A DNA stretch of 5,311 nt from Methanomassiliicoccus sp. UBA6 (GCA_002508545.1 DAVH01000058.1:14660-19970); one strand, 5' to 3'. Shown: positions 1-5,311, counted from the first letter of the stretch. Notes: a model not told the origin generated them from the letters alone. Made by a program: numbers and translations.

Positions 1-373
1 CGGACCTGCCGCGGACGTCATGGCCGCCCCCGACGAACCTCTGGACCTTGGCCCCCAGCTGCCATCCCTCCTGCGGCTTCCAGCCCATGCCGATGAGGCC
101 GACCTGCCCTCCTTTGCCCTCTAGTATGGAATTGGTGGCGAGGGTGGTCGAGACCCCGATCAGGCTGGGCTCGAACGGCCGGGAGCCGAAGGCCTCCAGG
201 GCGCCGTCGACCGCCTCTCCCAGCCCGATGCTCAGATCTTGATGGGTCGTGCGGGCCTTGGCCTTGGACATCACCCTGTTCGTGCGCAGGTCCACTATGG
301 CCGCGTCGGTGAACGTGCCCCCGGTGTCGATGCCCAGTCCGTGGATCGCCCCGTCGATTGCTTGGTCCGTCAT
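1..373 (-). CDS. Hydantoinase/oxoprolinase family protein (HyuA-like), N-terminal part, cut by window edge
   Basis: The reading frame gives 124 codons before running off the left edge, so the C-terminal part is not visible. The hallmark is GLGIDTGGTFTDAAIVD at residues 12-28, the glycine-rich phosphate-binding segment of the actin-like ATPase fold found at the N terminus of hydantoinase A/5-oxoprolinase proteins (Hydant_A_N). A KARTTHQDLSIGLGEAV segment and STTLATNSILEGKG follow, both typical of this family. Relatives carry out ATP-dependent opening of cyclic amides (5-oxoproline, hydantoins) or form subunits of acetone carboxylases, and often work with a HyuB partner; the actual substrate here cannot be told. 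I prefer the ATG at 373 because GAAGGT lies 7 bases upstream of it (381-386). The in-frame ATG at 388 would add five residues but has no ribosome-binding site. It lies about 120 bases downstream of the TetR gene and probably has its own promoter. Confidence 0.88.
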   Translation of the reverse strand, partial: MTDQAIDGAIHGLGIDTGGTFTDAAIVDLRTNRVMSKAKARTTHQDLSIGLGEAVDGALEAFGSRPFEPSLIGVSTTLATNSILEGKGGQVGLIGMGWKPQEGWQLGAKVQRFVGGGHDVRGRS

Positions 374-437
374 CCGCTCTACCTTCATATGCCCGCGGCG
401 GCCTGGCCGTCCCGGCCTTCCGCCAACTCCGCAGGAT

Positions 438-459
438 GGTATAATTCCTTTTCCGAAAA
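438..459 (-). promoter_or_regulatory. Candidate archaeal promoter of the hydantoinase-family gene, with adjacent small palindrome
   Basis: On the minus strand AATTATACC (438-446) resembles a TATA box and is preceded by the purine-rich GGAAAAGG, where a TFB recognition element would be. Transcription starting about 25 bases downstream would leave a leader of roughly 40 bases before the ATG at 373. A perfect 11-base inverted repeat, TTTTC-C-GAAAA (449-459), lies directly upstream of the TATA-like box and could be a regulator site. This is assigned by pattern and spacing only. Confidence 0.4.
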
Positions 460-492
460 CATCGTGTGGTCCGCCGCGTCCCGCCAGGATGC

Positions 493-1140
493 CTACGCCT
501 GCCGGCGGGGCGGCTCGTGCGCGGCCACCGCCCTCAGGAGCAGCTCGAAAGCATACTCCAGGGCCTCCTCTCGGCCGGGACCGATGGTCTTGCCCCCCTG
601 GCGCTCATACCTCTCCAGGATCCCGTCGACGGCGGACGAGGCGAGGAAGGCGAACTTCTCCGGGGAGGTGTCCGGGCGGATGGACCCGTCCTTCATGCCC
701 TCTTTGATCGCCTCCACCATCATGCCGAAGGCTTCCGCGCCGACACGGGCGAACTCCTTCCCCTGGGGACCGGAGGTCTCGGGCGGGGTCCTCAGCCGGG
801 TGTCGTGGAGCAGCTTTCTATACTCAGGCTGGGTGGACCAGAAGCGTATGTACGCCCGCCCTATGGCCTCGAGCTTGCTCAACCCCGTCCCCGGTGCGTT
901 CAGGGCCTCGCGGAAGAGGTCCCGGGCAATGGCCAGGCCGTCCTTGGCCACCGCAAAGTACAGCTCCTCCTTGCTCCCGAAGTACAGGTAGATCGTTCCC
1001 TTGGACAGTTCCAGCCTGGCCGCGACCTCGTCCACGCTGGTGGAGTCGAAGCCCTTCTCGAAGAACAGATCCCGGGCCGCGTCGATGATCTCCCTCTCCC
1101 GTCTGGACCTCTCCCTCTTCCTGCGCTCCGCCGTTCCCAT
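493..1140 (-). CDS. TetR/AcrR-family transcriptional regulator
   Basis: A 215-residue protein, a normal length for TetR repressors. The N-terminal DNA-binding domain is textbook: IIDAARDLFFEKGFDSTSVDEVA (split across residues 18-40), then the helix-turn-helix ending in LSKGTIYLYFGSKEEL (45-60), in which the TIYLYF recognition-helix segment and the KEEL that follows are family hallmarks. A basic stretch of Arg/Lys/Glu (6-17) precedes it. The rest is a helical ligand-binding and dimerisation domain too variable to predict an effector. The ATG at 1140 is preceded by AGGGCGAT, a partial ribosome-binding-site match. The gene starts 27 bases after the stop of the flavodoxin gene on the same strand, so the two are probably co-transcribed and this repressor may control its own operon through the palindrome at 1706-1730. 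It could also act on the hydantoinase-family gene downstream. Confidence 0.93.
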   Translation of the reverse strand: MGTAERRKRERSRREREIIDAARDLFFEKGFDSTSVDEVAARLELSKGTIYLYFGSKEELYFAVAKDGLAIARDLFREALNAPGTGLSKLEAIGRAYIRFWSTQPEYRKLLHDTRLRTPPETSGPQGKEFARVGAEAFGMMVEAIKEGMKDGSIRPDTSPEKFAFLASSAVDGILERYERQGGKTIGPGREEALEYAFELLLRAVAAHEPPRRQA

Positions 1141-1167
1141 GGGATCGCCCTGATACCTGTCGGATGC

Positions 1168-1692
1168 TTATTTGCTTTCATCGGTCCGCCGGGCGTGCTC
1201 GGCCTCCATCTCCCCGGCGAACTTCCTTGCCCCGTCGAGATCGCTGCGGTCAGGATGACCGATCCCGTGCTGATCGCCGCCCATGCGGGCCCACGCCCTC
1301 ACGTACGAGTAAGGATGGAAGCGGAGCACCTTCGGCAGCCAGGGGACCATCTGTCCCTGGCAATCGTAGATTCCGGCCAGGTCCGAGCCTGCCGCCGCAG
1401 CCCGGCAGCGGGGAATGACCTTGGCGAAGGCATCATTGCTCGAGGGCATGCCATGGGTCACCAGCATCGCGACCTTCTTCCCCCTTGCCTTCCGGGCCAG
1501 GAAGCGCCTGACCTTTCCAGGGGCTCCCTCCCCCACCACGGGGAACCCCAGGAACACCAGGTCATAACCGCTCAGGTCATTGATGTCCTCGATCGGCCTG
1601 ATCTCCTTCTCTCCCTTGAGCCCGTCGTACGCCGCCTCGGCCACCTTCCGAGTGTTCCCGCTGCTGGACACGTAGGTTACCAGTGTTTTCAT
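1168..1692 (-). CDS. Flavodoxin-family protein, FMN-binding
   Basis: A 174-residue cytoplasmic electron-transfer-type protein. It opens with MKTLVTYVSSSGNTRKVAEA: the SSSGNT loop (9-14) after the first beta strand is the FMN phosphate-binding loop of flavodoxins. The strand DLVFLGFPVVGEGAP (44-58) and the segment KVAMLVTHGMPSSNDAF (73-89) fit the second and third flavin-contacting regions. Overall it resembles the short 'flavodoxin family protein' group rather than classical ferredoxin-replacing flavodoxins. The C-terminal 55 residues, rich in Trp, Arg and His, are less recognisable. A longer open frame extends upstream to about 1950, but the MKTL start is favoured because GGTGAG lies 4 bases before it (1697-1702) and the flavodoxin fold begins there. 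It shares a probable operon with the TetR gene. Redox partner and pathway are unknown. Confidence 0.88.
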   Translation of the reverse strand: MKTLVTYVSSSGNTRKVAEAAYDGLKGEKEIRPIEDINDLSGYDLVFLGFPVVGEGAPGKVRRFLARKARGKKVAMLVTHGMPSSNDAFAKVIPRCRAAAAGSDLAGIYDCQGQMVPWLPKVLRFHPYSYVRAWARMGGDQHGIGHPDRSDLDGARKFAGEMEAEHARRTDESK

Positions 1693-1696
1693 GTTA

Positions 1697-1740
1697 CTCA
1701 CCGTCATATAATGACTGTTGGTCATATTATAACCAATGGT
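1697..1740 (-). promoter_or_regulatory. Flavodoxin promoter, ribosome-binding site and overlapping palindromic operator candidate
   Basis: On the minus strand TTATAATATG (1723-1732) is a good TATA-like box; a start about 25 bases on would fall near 1703, giving a very short leader with the ribosome-binding site GGTGAG (1697-1702). Overlapping the box and the likely start is a 25-bp imperfect inverted repeat (1706-1730): plus-strand arms ATATAATGAC and GTCATATTAT around the spacer TGTTG, with 8 of 10 arm pairs matched and the inner five perfect. GTCATATAAT (1703-1712) and GTCATATTAT (1721-1730) also form a near-perfect direct repeat 18 bases apart. A shorter ACCAATGGT palindrome (1732-1740) lies just upstream. 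The placement is what a repressor operator would need. The rest of the gap to the kinase stop (1741-1918) shows nothing I can name beyond a weak TATA-like TCAAATAG near 1785-1792. Confidence 0.55.
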
Positions 1741-1918
1741 ATTTGCCTTTTTCGGCGACCCGCGTGGGCCGAGGGCTTTCGCTATTTGACCTCGGGCTGA
1801 AGAGCCAGTCTTGAGAAGGTCCCTGACACGAGGGCCCGCTCGAGAAGTGATGCCAGCCTGCACCGAGGTGGCCTCCAAGCTCGTCCGATGCGCGGCAGGA
1901 GCGAAGGTCTTGGGCGGG

Positions 1919-2662
1919 TCACGTCTTTCCGCGCACCTCCCATCGATCAAGCTGGCGGACCAGCTGCTCTGTCTCCCCCGCCACGTCGATCTCCAGCCGG
2001 TACTTTCGAAAGTACGCCGCCAGCGCCCGTAGGCCGGCGGTCAGCGCTGCCTCGGCAGCCTCGAGGCGCATCCAGGGCGAGTAGCCGGTCCGGTCGACCC
2101 TTATGCCTTCGGACAGGTCGATGAACCACGGCTTCCCTTCATGGTACAGTACGTTGAAGGCGCTGAGGTCGGAGTGGACCACCCCCGCCCGAGCGAGGGA
2201 ACGGACGCCGGCGATGACGTCCTCGAGGCATCGCTCAGGATCGTCCAGGCGGACGTCGTTGAGGCGGGGTGCCGCCCTCTCGCCGCCCAGGTACCTCATG
2301 GAGAGCATGTTCTCCACCCTCCTGGCGGGGGCCGGCACGGGAGCGCCGCCCCTCCATGCCTGGTGCAGCATGTCGAACTCGTGGGCGGCCAGCCTGCCGG
2401 CCGACTCCAGTTTGATGGGCGTTCCCCCGCGGTGGGAGGTGCGGTAGAGGCGGTACACCTTCACCGCCAGGGGCGCGCCGTTGTAGCCGCAGAGGAGGAC
2501 GTCGGCCTCCTTCCCGGTGCTAATGATCCCCCTCACCTCGGCGGCCAGCCCGGATTCGTATATGGCCTGGACCGTCGTTCGGTAATCTGCTTCGCGGAAA
2601 CCTATCTTGTCGTTCTTGATGCGCCACGCGACGCTGGCGTCAAGGTATGGATGATTTGGCAT
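1919..2662 (-). CDS. RIO1-like atypical serine/threonine protein kinase/ATPase
   Basis: A 247-residue RIO-family protein. Visible motifs in order are the RIO nucleotide loop ISTGKEADV (47-55), the ATP-binding lysine in AVKVYR (K68), the alpha-C glutamate in AAHEFDML (E95), the hinge region MRYLGGERAAPRL (122-134), the catalytic loop HSDLSAFNVLY (163-173, with D165 and N170) and the metal-binding aspartate in WFIDLSEG (D182). The catalytic loop and IDLS are RIO1-like. RIO1 proteins act in late small-ribosomal-subunit maturation as kinase or ATPase, so a role there is a family-based inference. Compared with the RIO1 pattern I remember, the flexible loop between K68 and E95 is about a dozen residues shorter and the winged-helix domain of RIO2 is absent. 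The ATG at 2662 has no ribosome-binding site, and the frame is closed by an upstream TGA with no other start between them. Confidence 0.9.
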   Translation of the reverse strand: MPNHPYLDASVAWRIKNDKIGFREADYRTTVQAIYESGLAAEVRGIISTGKEADVLLCGYNGAPLAVKVYRLYRTSHRGGTPIKLESAGRLAAHEFDMLHQAWRGGAPVPAPARRVENMLSMRYLGGERAAPRLNDVRLDDPERCLEDVIAGVRSLARAGVVHSDLSAFNVLYHEGKPWFIDLSEGIRVDRTGYSPWMRLEAAEAALTAGLRALAAYFRKYRLEIDVAGETEQLVRQLDRWEVRGKT

Positions 2663-2700
2663 TGTCGTGCAAGTTCGTCTGATGACGTTCGAGCGCTGGC

Positions 2701-2763
2701 CTACCGGGGACCATCAGAAGCGGCGGTCCCCGTGAACGGATAAAAAATCGATGTCGGCATCAT
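2701..2763 (-). CDS. Possible 20-codon leader ORF upstream of the RIO kinase
   Basis: The strongest ribosome-binding site in the window, AGGAGGT (2772-2778), sits 8 bases before ATGATG (2758-2763). This opens a 20-codon frame beginning MMPTSIFYPF and ending at a TAG (2701-2703), 38 bases before the kinase ATG. A TATA-like box at 2812-2819 would place a transcription start near 2790, just upstream of this site. The frame differs from that of the kinase, so it is not simply an N-terminal extension unless there is a frameshift. The peptide resembles nothing I recognise. It could be a regulatory leader peptide, a small protein, the trace of a frameshifted longer kinase N terminus, or chance. The initiation signals are much better than those of the kinase itself. 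Confidence 0.4.
   Translation of the reverse strand: MMPTSIFYPFTGTAASDGPR
2705..2732. repeat. Perfect 8-bp inverted repeat (hairpin) in the RIO leader
   Basis: CGGGGACC (2705-2712) and GGTCCCCG (2725-2732) are perfect reverse complements around a 12-base loop. In RNA from the minus strand the hairpin would cover the last codons of the leader ORF, directly before its stop, and lie about 40 bases ahead of the kinase start. It is G+C-rich and should be stable, but is not followed by a T run on the minus strand, so it is not a bacterial-type terminator for the flippase. Confidence 0.5.
2741..2748 (-). terminator. T6 tract, possible archaeal-type terminator or attenuator
   Basis: The minus strand reads ATTTTTTA here, the only clean T6 run noticed in an intergenic region of this strand. 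Archaeal RNA polymerase can terminate at oligo-T tracts without a hairpin, so this could end flippase transcripts about 85 bases past the stop codon. It also lies inside the candidate leader ORF, so it could alternatively act within the kinase leader. Single tracts of this length are weak evidence. Confidence 0.3.
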
Positions 2764-2778
2764 TACCGGGAACCTCCT

Positions 2779-2827
2779 GGTCGCACGACCGAGGATTGTT
2801 ATCCGGCTCCGCTATTTAACGTTTGAG
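2779..2827 (-). promoter_or_regulatory. Candidate promoter of the RIO kinase leader with a palindrome near the start site
   Basis: The minus strand carries TTAAATAG (2812-2819) preceded by CAAACG, a plausible TATA box and upstream element, immediately after the flippase stop. About 25 bases downstream, where transcription would begin, lies the perfect 12-base palindrome GGTCGTGCGACC (2779-2790 on the minus strand), directly in front of the AGGAGGT site. The palindrome could be an operator or a small 5' hairpin. Confidence 0.42.
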
Positions 2828-2830
2828 GCC

Positions 2831-4288
2831 TCACGCACCCTTCTTCAGCGCCTTGCGGAAGATCTCGATGTCATCATGGTCGACCGCCTTCAGCAAGTAA
2901 AGCAGCGTGAAGTACACGACCATCCCGACGAGGATCGAGAGGAAGAGGTTGTCCCACGGCAGGAGGAGCAGCACGGCGGTCATGCCCAGGCCGGCCAATG
3001 TCGGCCGGAAGATGATGTCCGACACCTTCAGGTGGACCACCCGCTTGCTCATGAAGTAGTGGCTGATGATGTTGGTGATCAGGGTGGCGATGGTGAACGC
3101 GAGGGCCGCCCCCGCCGCGCCCCAGATCGGGATCGTGAGGATGCATATGATGAGGTTGGCGGCCGCGCCCGCCACCGAGGATATGGTGCTCAGGTGCATG
3201 AGGTTGGCGGCCGCGAGCAGGCTCCCCTGCCCGGTGCCGAAGTAGGAGATGGCCAGCACCGGCAGCAGGATCTGGAGGATGACGACCGATCCCATCCGAT
3301 CAGGGTACAGAAGGCCGATGATCTGCTCAGCGAGGACGATGCCTCCCAGGGTCATCGGCAGGCCCAGGCTGTACATGTACTTCATGATCTTCTGCTGGGC
3401 CAGCTTGGTCATCTCCTTGGAGGAGCCGAACAGGCGGGCGATGACCGGCAGCAGGGCTGTCCTGAACACCGTCGGCACCGCGATCAGGGCCGCGACCAGG
3501 CCAAAGGCGACTATGAATATGTTGCTGGCCCTCTGACCGGCTTCGAGACCTTCCATGCCGGACACGATGGAAAGCAGCAGGAACCCGTTGATCGAGTACA
3601 GCGTGCTCACCAGGGCGACATTGATGGCGAACGGGGCGGAGGCTCTCAGATCGGCCTTGACCTCCTTGAGGTTCAGCTTTCTTGACGGCTTAACGACCAG
3701 CTTGGAACAGACGAAATAGGAGAGCAGGACATACAGCAGGCTCCCGGTGAGCACGACCATGACCACGAGCTCCAGACCGTAACCCATGAGGACCAGGGCG
3801 ATCGACGTGGACACCGTGAAGGCCCTCTCTATTAGGTAGGTCATGAAGACATAGTACATCTTCTCGAACGCGGTGAACATCGAGGTGAAGGTCTGCGCGA
3901 TCCAGCTCAGTCCGGTCGAAAGGGCGATGATTATGTAGGCCATCGCCACCTCGGCAGGCGGGTGTTGGAGCATGACATAGCTTATCGTCAGGAGAATGGC
4001 CACGAAGCCCAGCGAGCCTCGGATGAACAGTATGGACGTCAGCTTCCTGCTGGCGACATCCCGGTTCTGGGCGACGTCGATGATCATCTTCGTCCCCAGC
4101 CCCAGGTCGGCGATCAGGAACATTACCGTCGCTACCGCGAAGGCCGAGGTGTAAACCTCAAAGCCATCGACGCCGGGGATGATATCGCCAAGCTTGTCGC
4201 TCAGTACGATGGAAAGCACCAGCGTGCTGATCTGGCTTATGAACTGGACCATTCCCATGGCCAACGAGTTCTTGGCCACTCCGCGCAC
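2831..4288 (-). CDS. Polysaccharide-type flippase, MOP superfamily (PST/Wzx-like)
   Basis: A 485-residue integral membrane protein, the usual size for the polysaccharide transporter branch of the MOP superfamily. Roughly 12-14 hydrophobic segments are visible, for example near residues 9-30, 45-64, 85-106, 115-140, 173-195, 218-243, 255-280, 305-327, 368-390, 392-413, 430-446 and 448-467. The opening AKNSLAMGMVQFISQIST, the amphipathic FRTALLPVIARLFGSS segment (275-290), the GAAGAALAFTIATL repeat-like helix (390-403) and the tail LLKAVDHDDIEIFRKALKKG are all typical. Such proteins move lipid-linked oligosaccharides or similar amphiphiles across the cytoplasmic membrane. The start is a GTG at 4288; upstream the frame stays open for about 22 codons to a TAA but holds no ATG, GTG or TTG. 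It follows the ATP-grasp ligase and its remnant on the same strand, suggesting a cell-envelope glycan locus. The cargo is unknown. Confidence 0.92.
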   Translation of the reverse strand: MRGVAKNSLAMGMVQFISQISTLVLSIVLSDKLGDIIPGVDGFEVYTSAFAVATVMFLIADLGLGTKMIIDVAQNRDVASRKLTSILFIRGSLGFVAILLTISYVMLQHPPAEVAMAYIIIALSTGLSWIAQTFTSMFTAFEKMYYVFMTYLIERAFTVSTSIALVLMGYGLELVVMVVLTGSLLYVLLSYFVCSKLVVKPSRKLNLKEVKADLRASAPFAINVALVSTLYSINGFLLLSIVSGMEGLEAGQRASNIFIVAFGLVAALIAVPTVFRTALLPVIARLFGSSKEMTKLAQQKIMKYMYSLGLPMTLGGIVLAEQIIGLLYPDRMGSVVILQILLPVLAISYFGTGQGSLLAAANLMHLSTISSVAGAAANLIICILTIPIWGAAGAALAFTIATLITNIISHYFMSKRVVHLKVSDIIFRPTLAGLGMTAVLLLLPWDNLFLSILVGMVVYFTLLYLLKAVDHDDIEIFRKALKKGA

Positions 4289-4291
4289 TAG

Positions 4292-4306
4292 ACCTATGAG
4301 ATCACC
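4292..4306 (-). promoter_or_regulatory. Ribosome-binding-site candidates for the flippase GTG start
   Basis: The minus strand has GGTGAT (4301-4306), a strong match to the archaeal 16S rRNA tail but 12 bases from the GTG, and a second AGGT (4292-4295) only 3 bases from it. Neither spacing is ideal, yet the GTG at 4288 is the first possible start after the in-frame stop, and these sites support initiation here rather than at the later GTG nine bases downstream. Confidence 0.45.
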
Positions 4307-4331
4307 ATCTTCATCATTCCACGGGCCCCGG

Positions 4332-4680
4332 TTAGAGGACCTCTCGGTTACTTATCCTGCTCCCGTCAATCTCGAGGTGCTCCGCGTAATTGGCCGCGGC
4401 AAGACCGATCGTTCCGTCGGACGGGGCGACAGCGTCCTCATCGGTCTTCATCTTAAGAAGGTTATAGGTCATTTTCGCCACCTCGCCACCGTAGCCGTGC
4501 CTCCTGACAGGGCGTGGGGCCGTCCGAGGATGGCGTGCACATAGACGCGGGGGATCGAGCGGACCTATTGCATGAAGGCCATCCCCCGGCGCTCGACCTC
4601 CAGAGGGGCTCGATATCGTTCATGATGTCCCACAGGAGCCCATCGGGATAGTGGTCGATCTCGGTGAGGAGGCGGCCCTG
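4332..4680 (-). pseudogene. Decayed second copy of the ATP-grasp ligase C-terminal part
   Basis: No single frame is coding throughout, but pieces in three minus-strand frames match the intact ligase in the same order. Frame one (about 4609-4680) reads DGLLWDIMNDIE, against DGVRWWDGMSDLD in the ligase. Frame two (about 4535-4608) reads ERRGMAFMQ, a TAG stop (4565-4567) and VRS, against RRRGDMTTVQWLRS; the stop falls where the ligase has Trp. Frame three (about 4332-4530) reads APRPVRRHGYG then VAK..LLKMKTDEDAV, against DDPWPVLRRYGYG then LAK..LLRMRVDEDDV, and runs to a TAA at 4332. So this is roughly the last 120 residues of a tandem paralogue, broken by at least two frameshifts and a nonsense codon. 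The third piece could still be translated: an ATG at 4472 with GAGGTG six bases upstream would give 46 residues. Assembly errors are the main alternative. Confidence 0.72.
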
Positions 4681-4681
4681 G

Positions 4682-5311
4682 CTATGAGGTCTTTAGCTCA
4701 GCGCTCTTCCTCTTCTCGTCATCCTCGGCCTTGAGAGCGGCGCGCCTGTTCCGACCGGCCACTGCGGCTCCGCTCAGGTACCTCACGTCATCCTCGTCGA
4801 CCCTCATCCGGAGCAGATCGACGATGAGCTTCGCCAGGTTGACCCCGTACCCGTATCGCCGGAGCACGGGCCACGGATCGTCGGGAGCGTAATGCGAGAA
4901 GACGTCCGAACCGAACCATGAGCGCAACCACTGGACGGTGGTCATGTCCCCCCGCCTTCTGAGCCGCCAGAACGAGTCCAGATCGCTCATGCCGTCCCAC
5001 CACCGGACACCGTCGCGGAAGTCCTTGAGGTCCGGCTTGGGAAGCCCTGCCAGGTCCAGGTACTCCAGGTACACCAGGGGGATCCCGGCCCGGTCGGAGA
5101 GCTCGTGGGCCATCCAGGTGCGGGCGTTGAGCTCGATGAGCTTCCAGCGGCCGTCCCTCTCGTCCTTCTTGAACCCCACCGACGCGATGCCCTGATATCC
5201 CAGACCTTTCATGAACTTCATGCCCAGCTCGGCCACCTCGGGCTGATGGCAGCTCGCCGCCAGCGAGGCCACCCCGAAGTTCGGAGGATACTGCCGGACC
5301 TTCTGCCAGGT
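4682..5311 (-). CDS. ATP-grasp ligase (carboxylate-amine ligase type), C-terminal part, cut by window edge
   Basis: The frame is open to the right edge and gives 209 codons, so the true start and the N-terminal pre-ATP-grasp domain lie outside; a GTG at 5272 is internal, not the start. Residues 5-14, VRQYPPNFGV, match the substrate-loop region (R-x-YPP-x-FG) of ATP-grasp enzymes near surface-polysaccharide genes. The signature FKKDERDGRWKLIELNAR (47-64) supplies the Mg-ATP-binding ELN. R64, W66 and the GIPLVYLEYLDLAG stretch also fit. Such enzymes join a carboxylate to an amine or similar nucleophile through an acyl phosphate; the substrate here is unknown. The residue before FKKD is Gly (SVGFKKD) where many relatives have a metal-binding Glu. 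The C-terminal 60 residues, from RRYGYG onward, end in a charged Lys/Glu tail. A broken copy of this C-terminal part follows directly, then the flippase. Confidence 0.85.
   Translation of the reverse strand, partial: TWQKVRQYPPNFGVASLAASCHQPEVAELGMKFMKGLGYQGIASVGFKKDERDGRWKLIELNARTWMAHELSDRAGIPLVYLEYLDLAGLPKPDLKDFRDGVRWWDGMSDLDSFWRLRRRGDMTTVQWLRSWFGSDVFSHYAPDDPWPVLRRYGYGVNLAKLIVDLLRMRVDEDDVRYLSGAAVAGRNRRAALKAEDDEKRKSAELKTS

Noticed and set aside
466..1800. A 444-codon plus-strand open frame running antisense across the TetR and flavodoxin genes.
   Set aside because: Its translation is low-complexity, rich in Pro, Leu, Gly and Arg, with no recognisable domain, and it is antisense to two genes with clear family motifs. 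Long antisense frames are expected at this base composition.
1693..1950. N-terminal extension of the flavodoxin up to an ATG near 1950.
   Set aside because: The added residues look non-coding, would overlap the end of the kinase gene and span the promoter-like region. The MKTL start has a well-placed GGTGAG.
2705..2748. Hairpin plus T-rich stretch as a classic intrinsic terminator.
   Set aside because: On the minus strand the T6 tract precedes the hairpin; on the plus strand, where the hairpin would come first, the tract is A6 and there is no plus-strand gene to terminate.
2876..3685. A 269-codon plus-strand open frame antisense to the flippase.
   Set aside because: The product is almost entirely charged residues, Gln and Gly (the antisense image of membrane-segment codons), with no hydrophobic core and no family motif.
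4179..4544. A 121-codon plus-strand open frame between the ligase and the flippase.
   Set aside because: No motif, and it is antisense to the ligase remnant and the flippase start, both of which have clear homology on the minus strand.
1..5311. tRNA, rRNA, CRISPR repeats, transposase genes or insertion-sequence ends.
   Set aside because: None was found on reading through both strands. The only repeats seen are short palindromes, one short direct repeat and the coding-level duplication of the ligase C-terminal part.

Overview
The window is G+C-rich (about 60% by eye) and every gene I can support lies on the minus strand. It looks archaeal: there is a RIO-type atypical protein kinase, several intergenic regions carry TATA-like boxes at archaeal-type spacing, and ribosome-binding sites are of the GGTGA/GGAGGT kind. 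A methanogen-related euryarchaeon of the Thermoplasmatota (for example Methanomassiliicoccales) would fit, but that placement is an inference from gene mix and base composition, not a database result.

Read in the direction of transcription (high to low coordinates), the right half is a cell-surface polymer locus. It holds the 3' part of an ATP-grasp ligase (4682-5311, cut by the window edge), then a stretch (4332-4680) that at first looks empty but reads, in three frames, as a decayed second copy of that ligase's C-terminal part, then a multispan MOP-superfamily polysaccharide flippase (2831-4288). Ligases and flippases of these families commonly sit in loci for export of lipid-linked or surface glycans.

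Next comes a RIO1-like kinase (1919-2662). Its 168-base upstream gap is structured: a TATA-like box, an AGGAGGT ribosome-binding site, a 20-codon small ORF, a T6 tract and a perfect 8-bp hairpin. The kinase itself has no visible ribosome-binding site, so this may be a regulatory leader.

The left part holds a short flavodoxin (1168-1692) followed after 27 bases by a TetR-family repressor (493-1140). A 25-bp imperfect palindrome overlaps the flavodoxin promoter and is a natural candidate for the repressor's own operator. Beyond it is the 5' part of a hydantoinase/oxoprolinase-family gene (1-373, cut by the window edge), with its own candidate promoter.

No tRNA, rRNA, CRISPR array, insertion sequence or complete new multi-gene system was seen. 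The most noteworthy points are the cryptic ATP-grasp remnant, the structured RIO leader, the flavodoxin/TetR operator, and a Gly where many ATP-grasp relatives have a metal-binding Glu.
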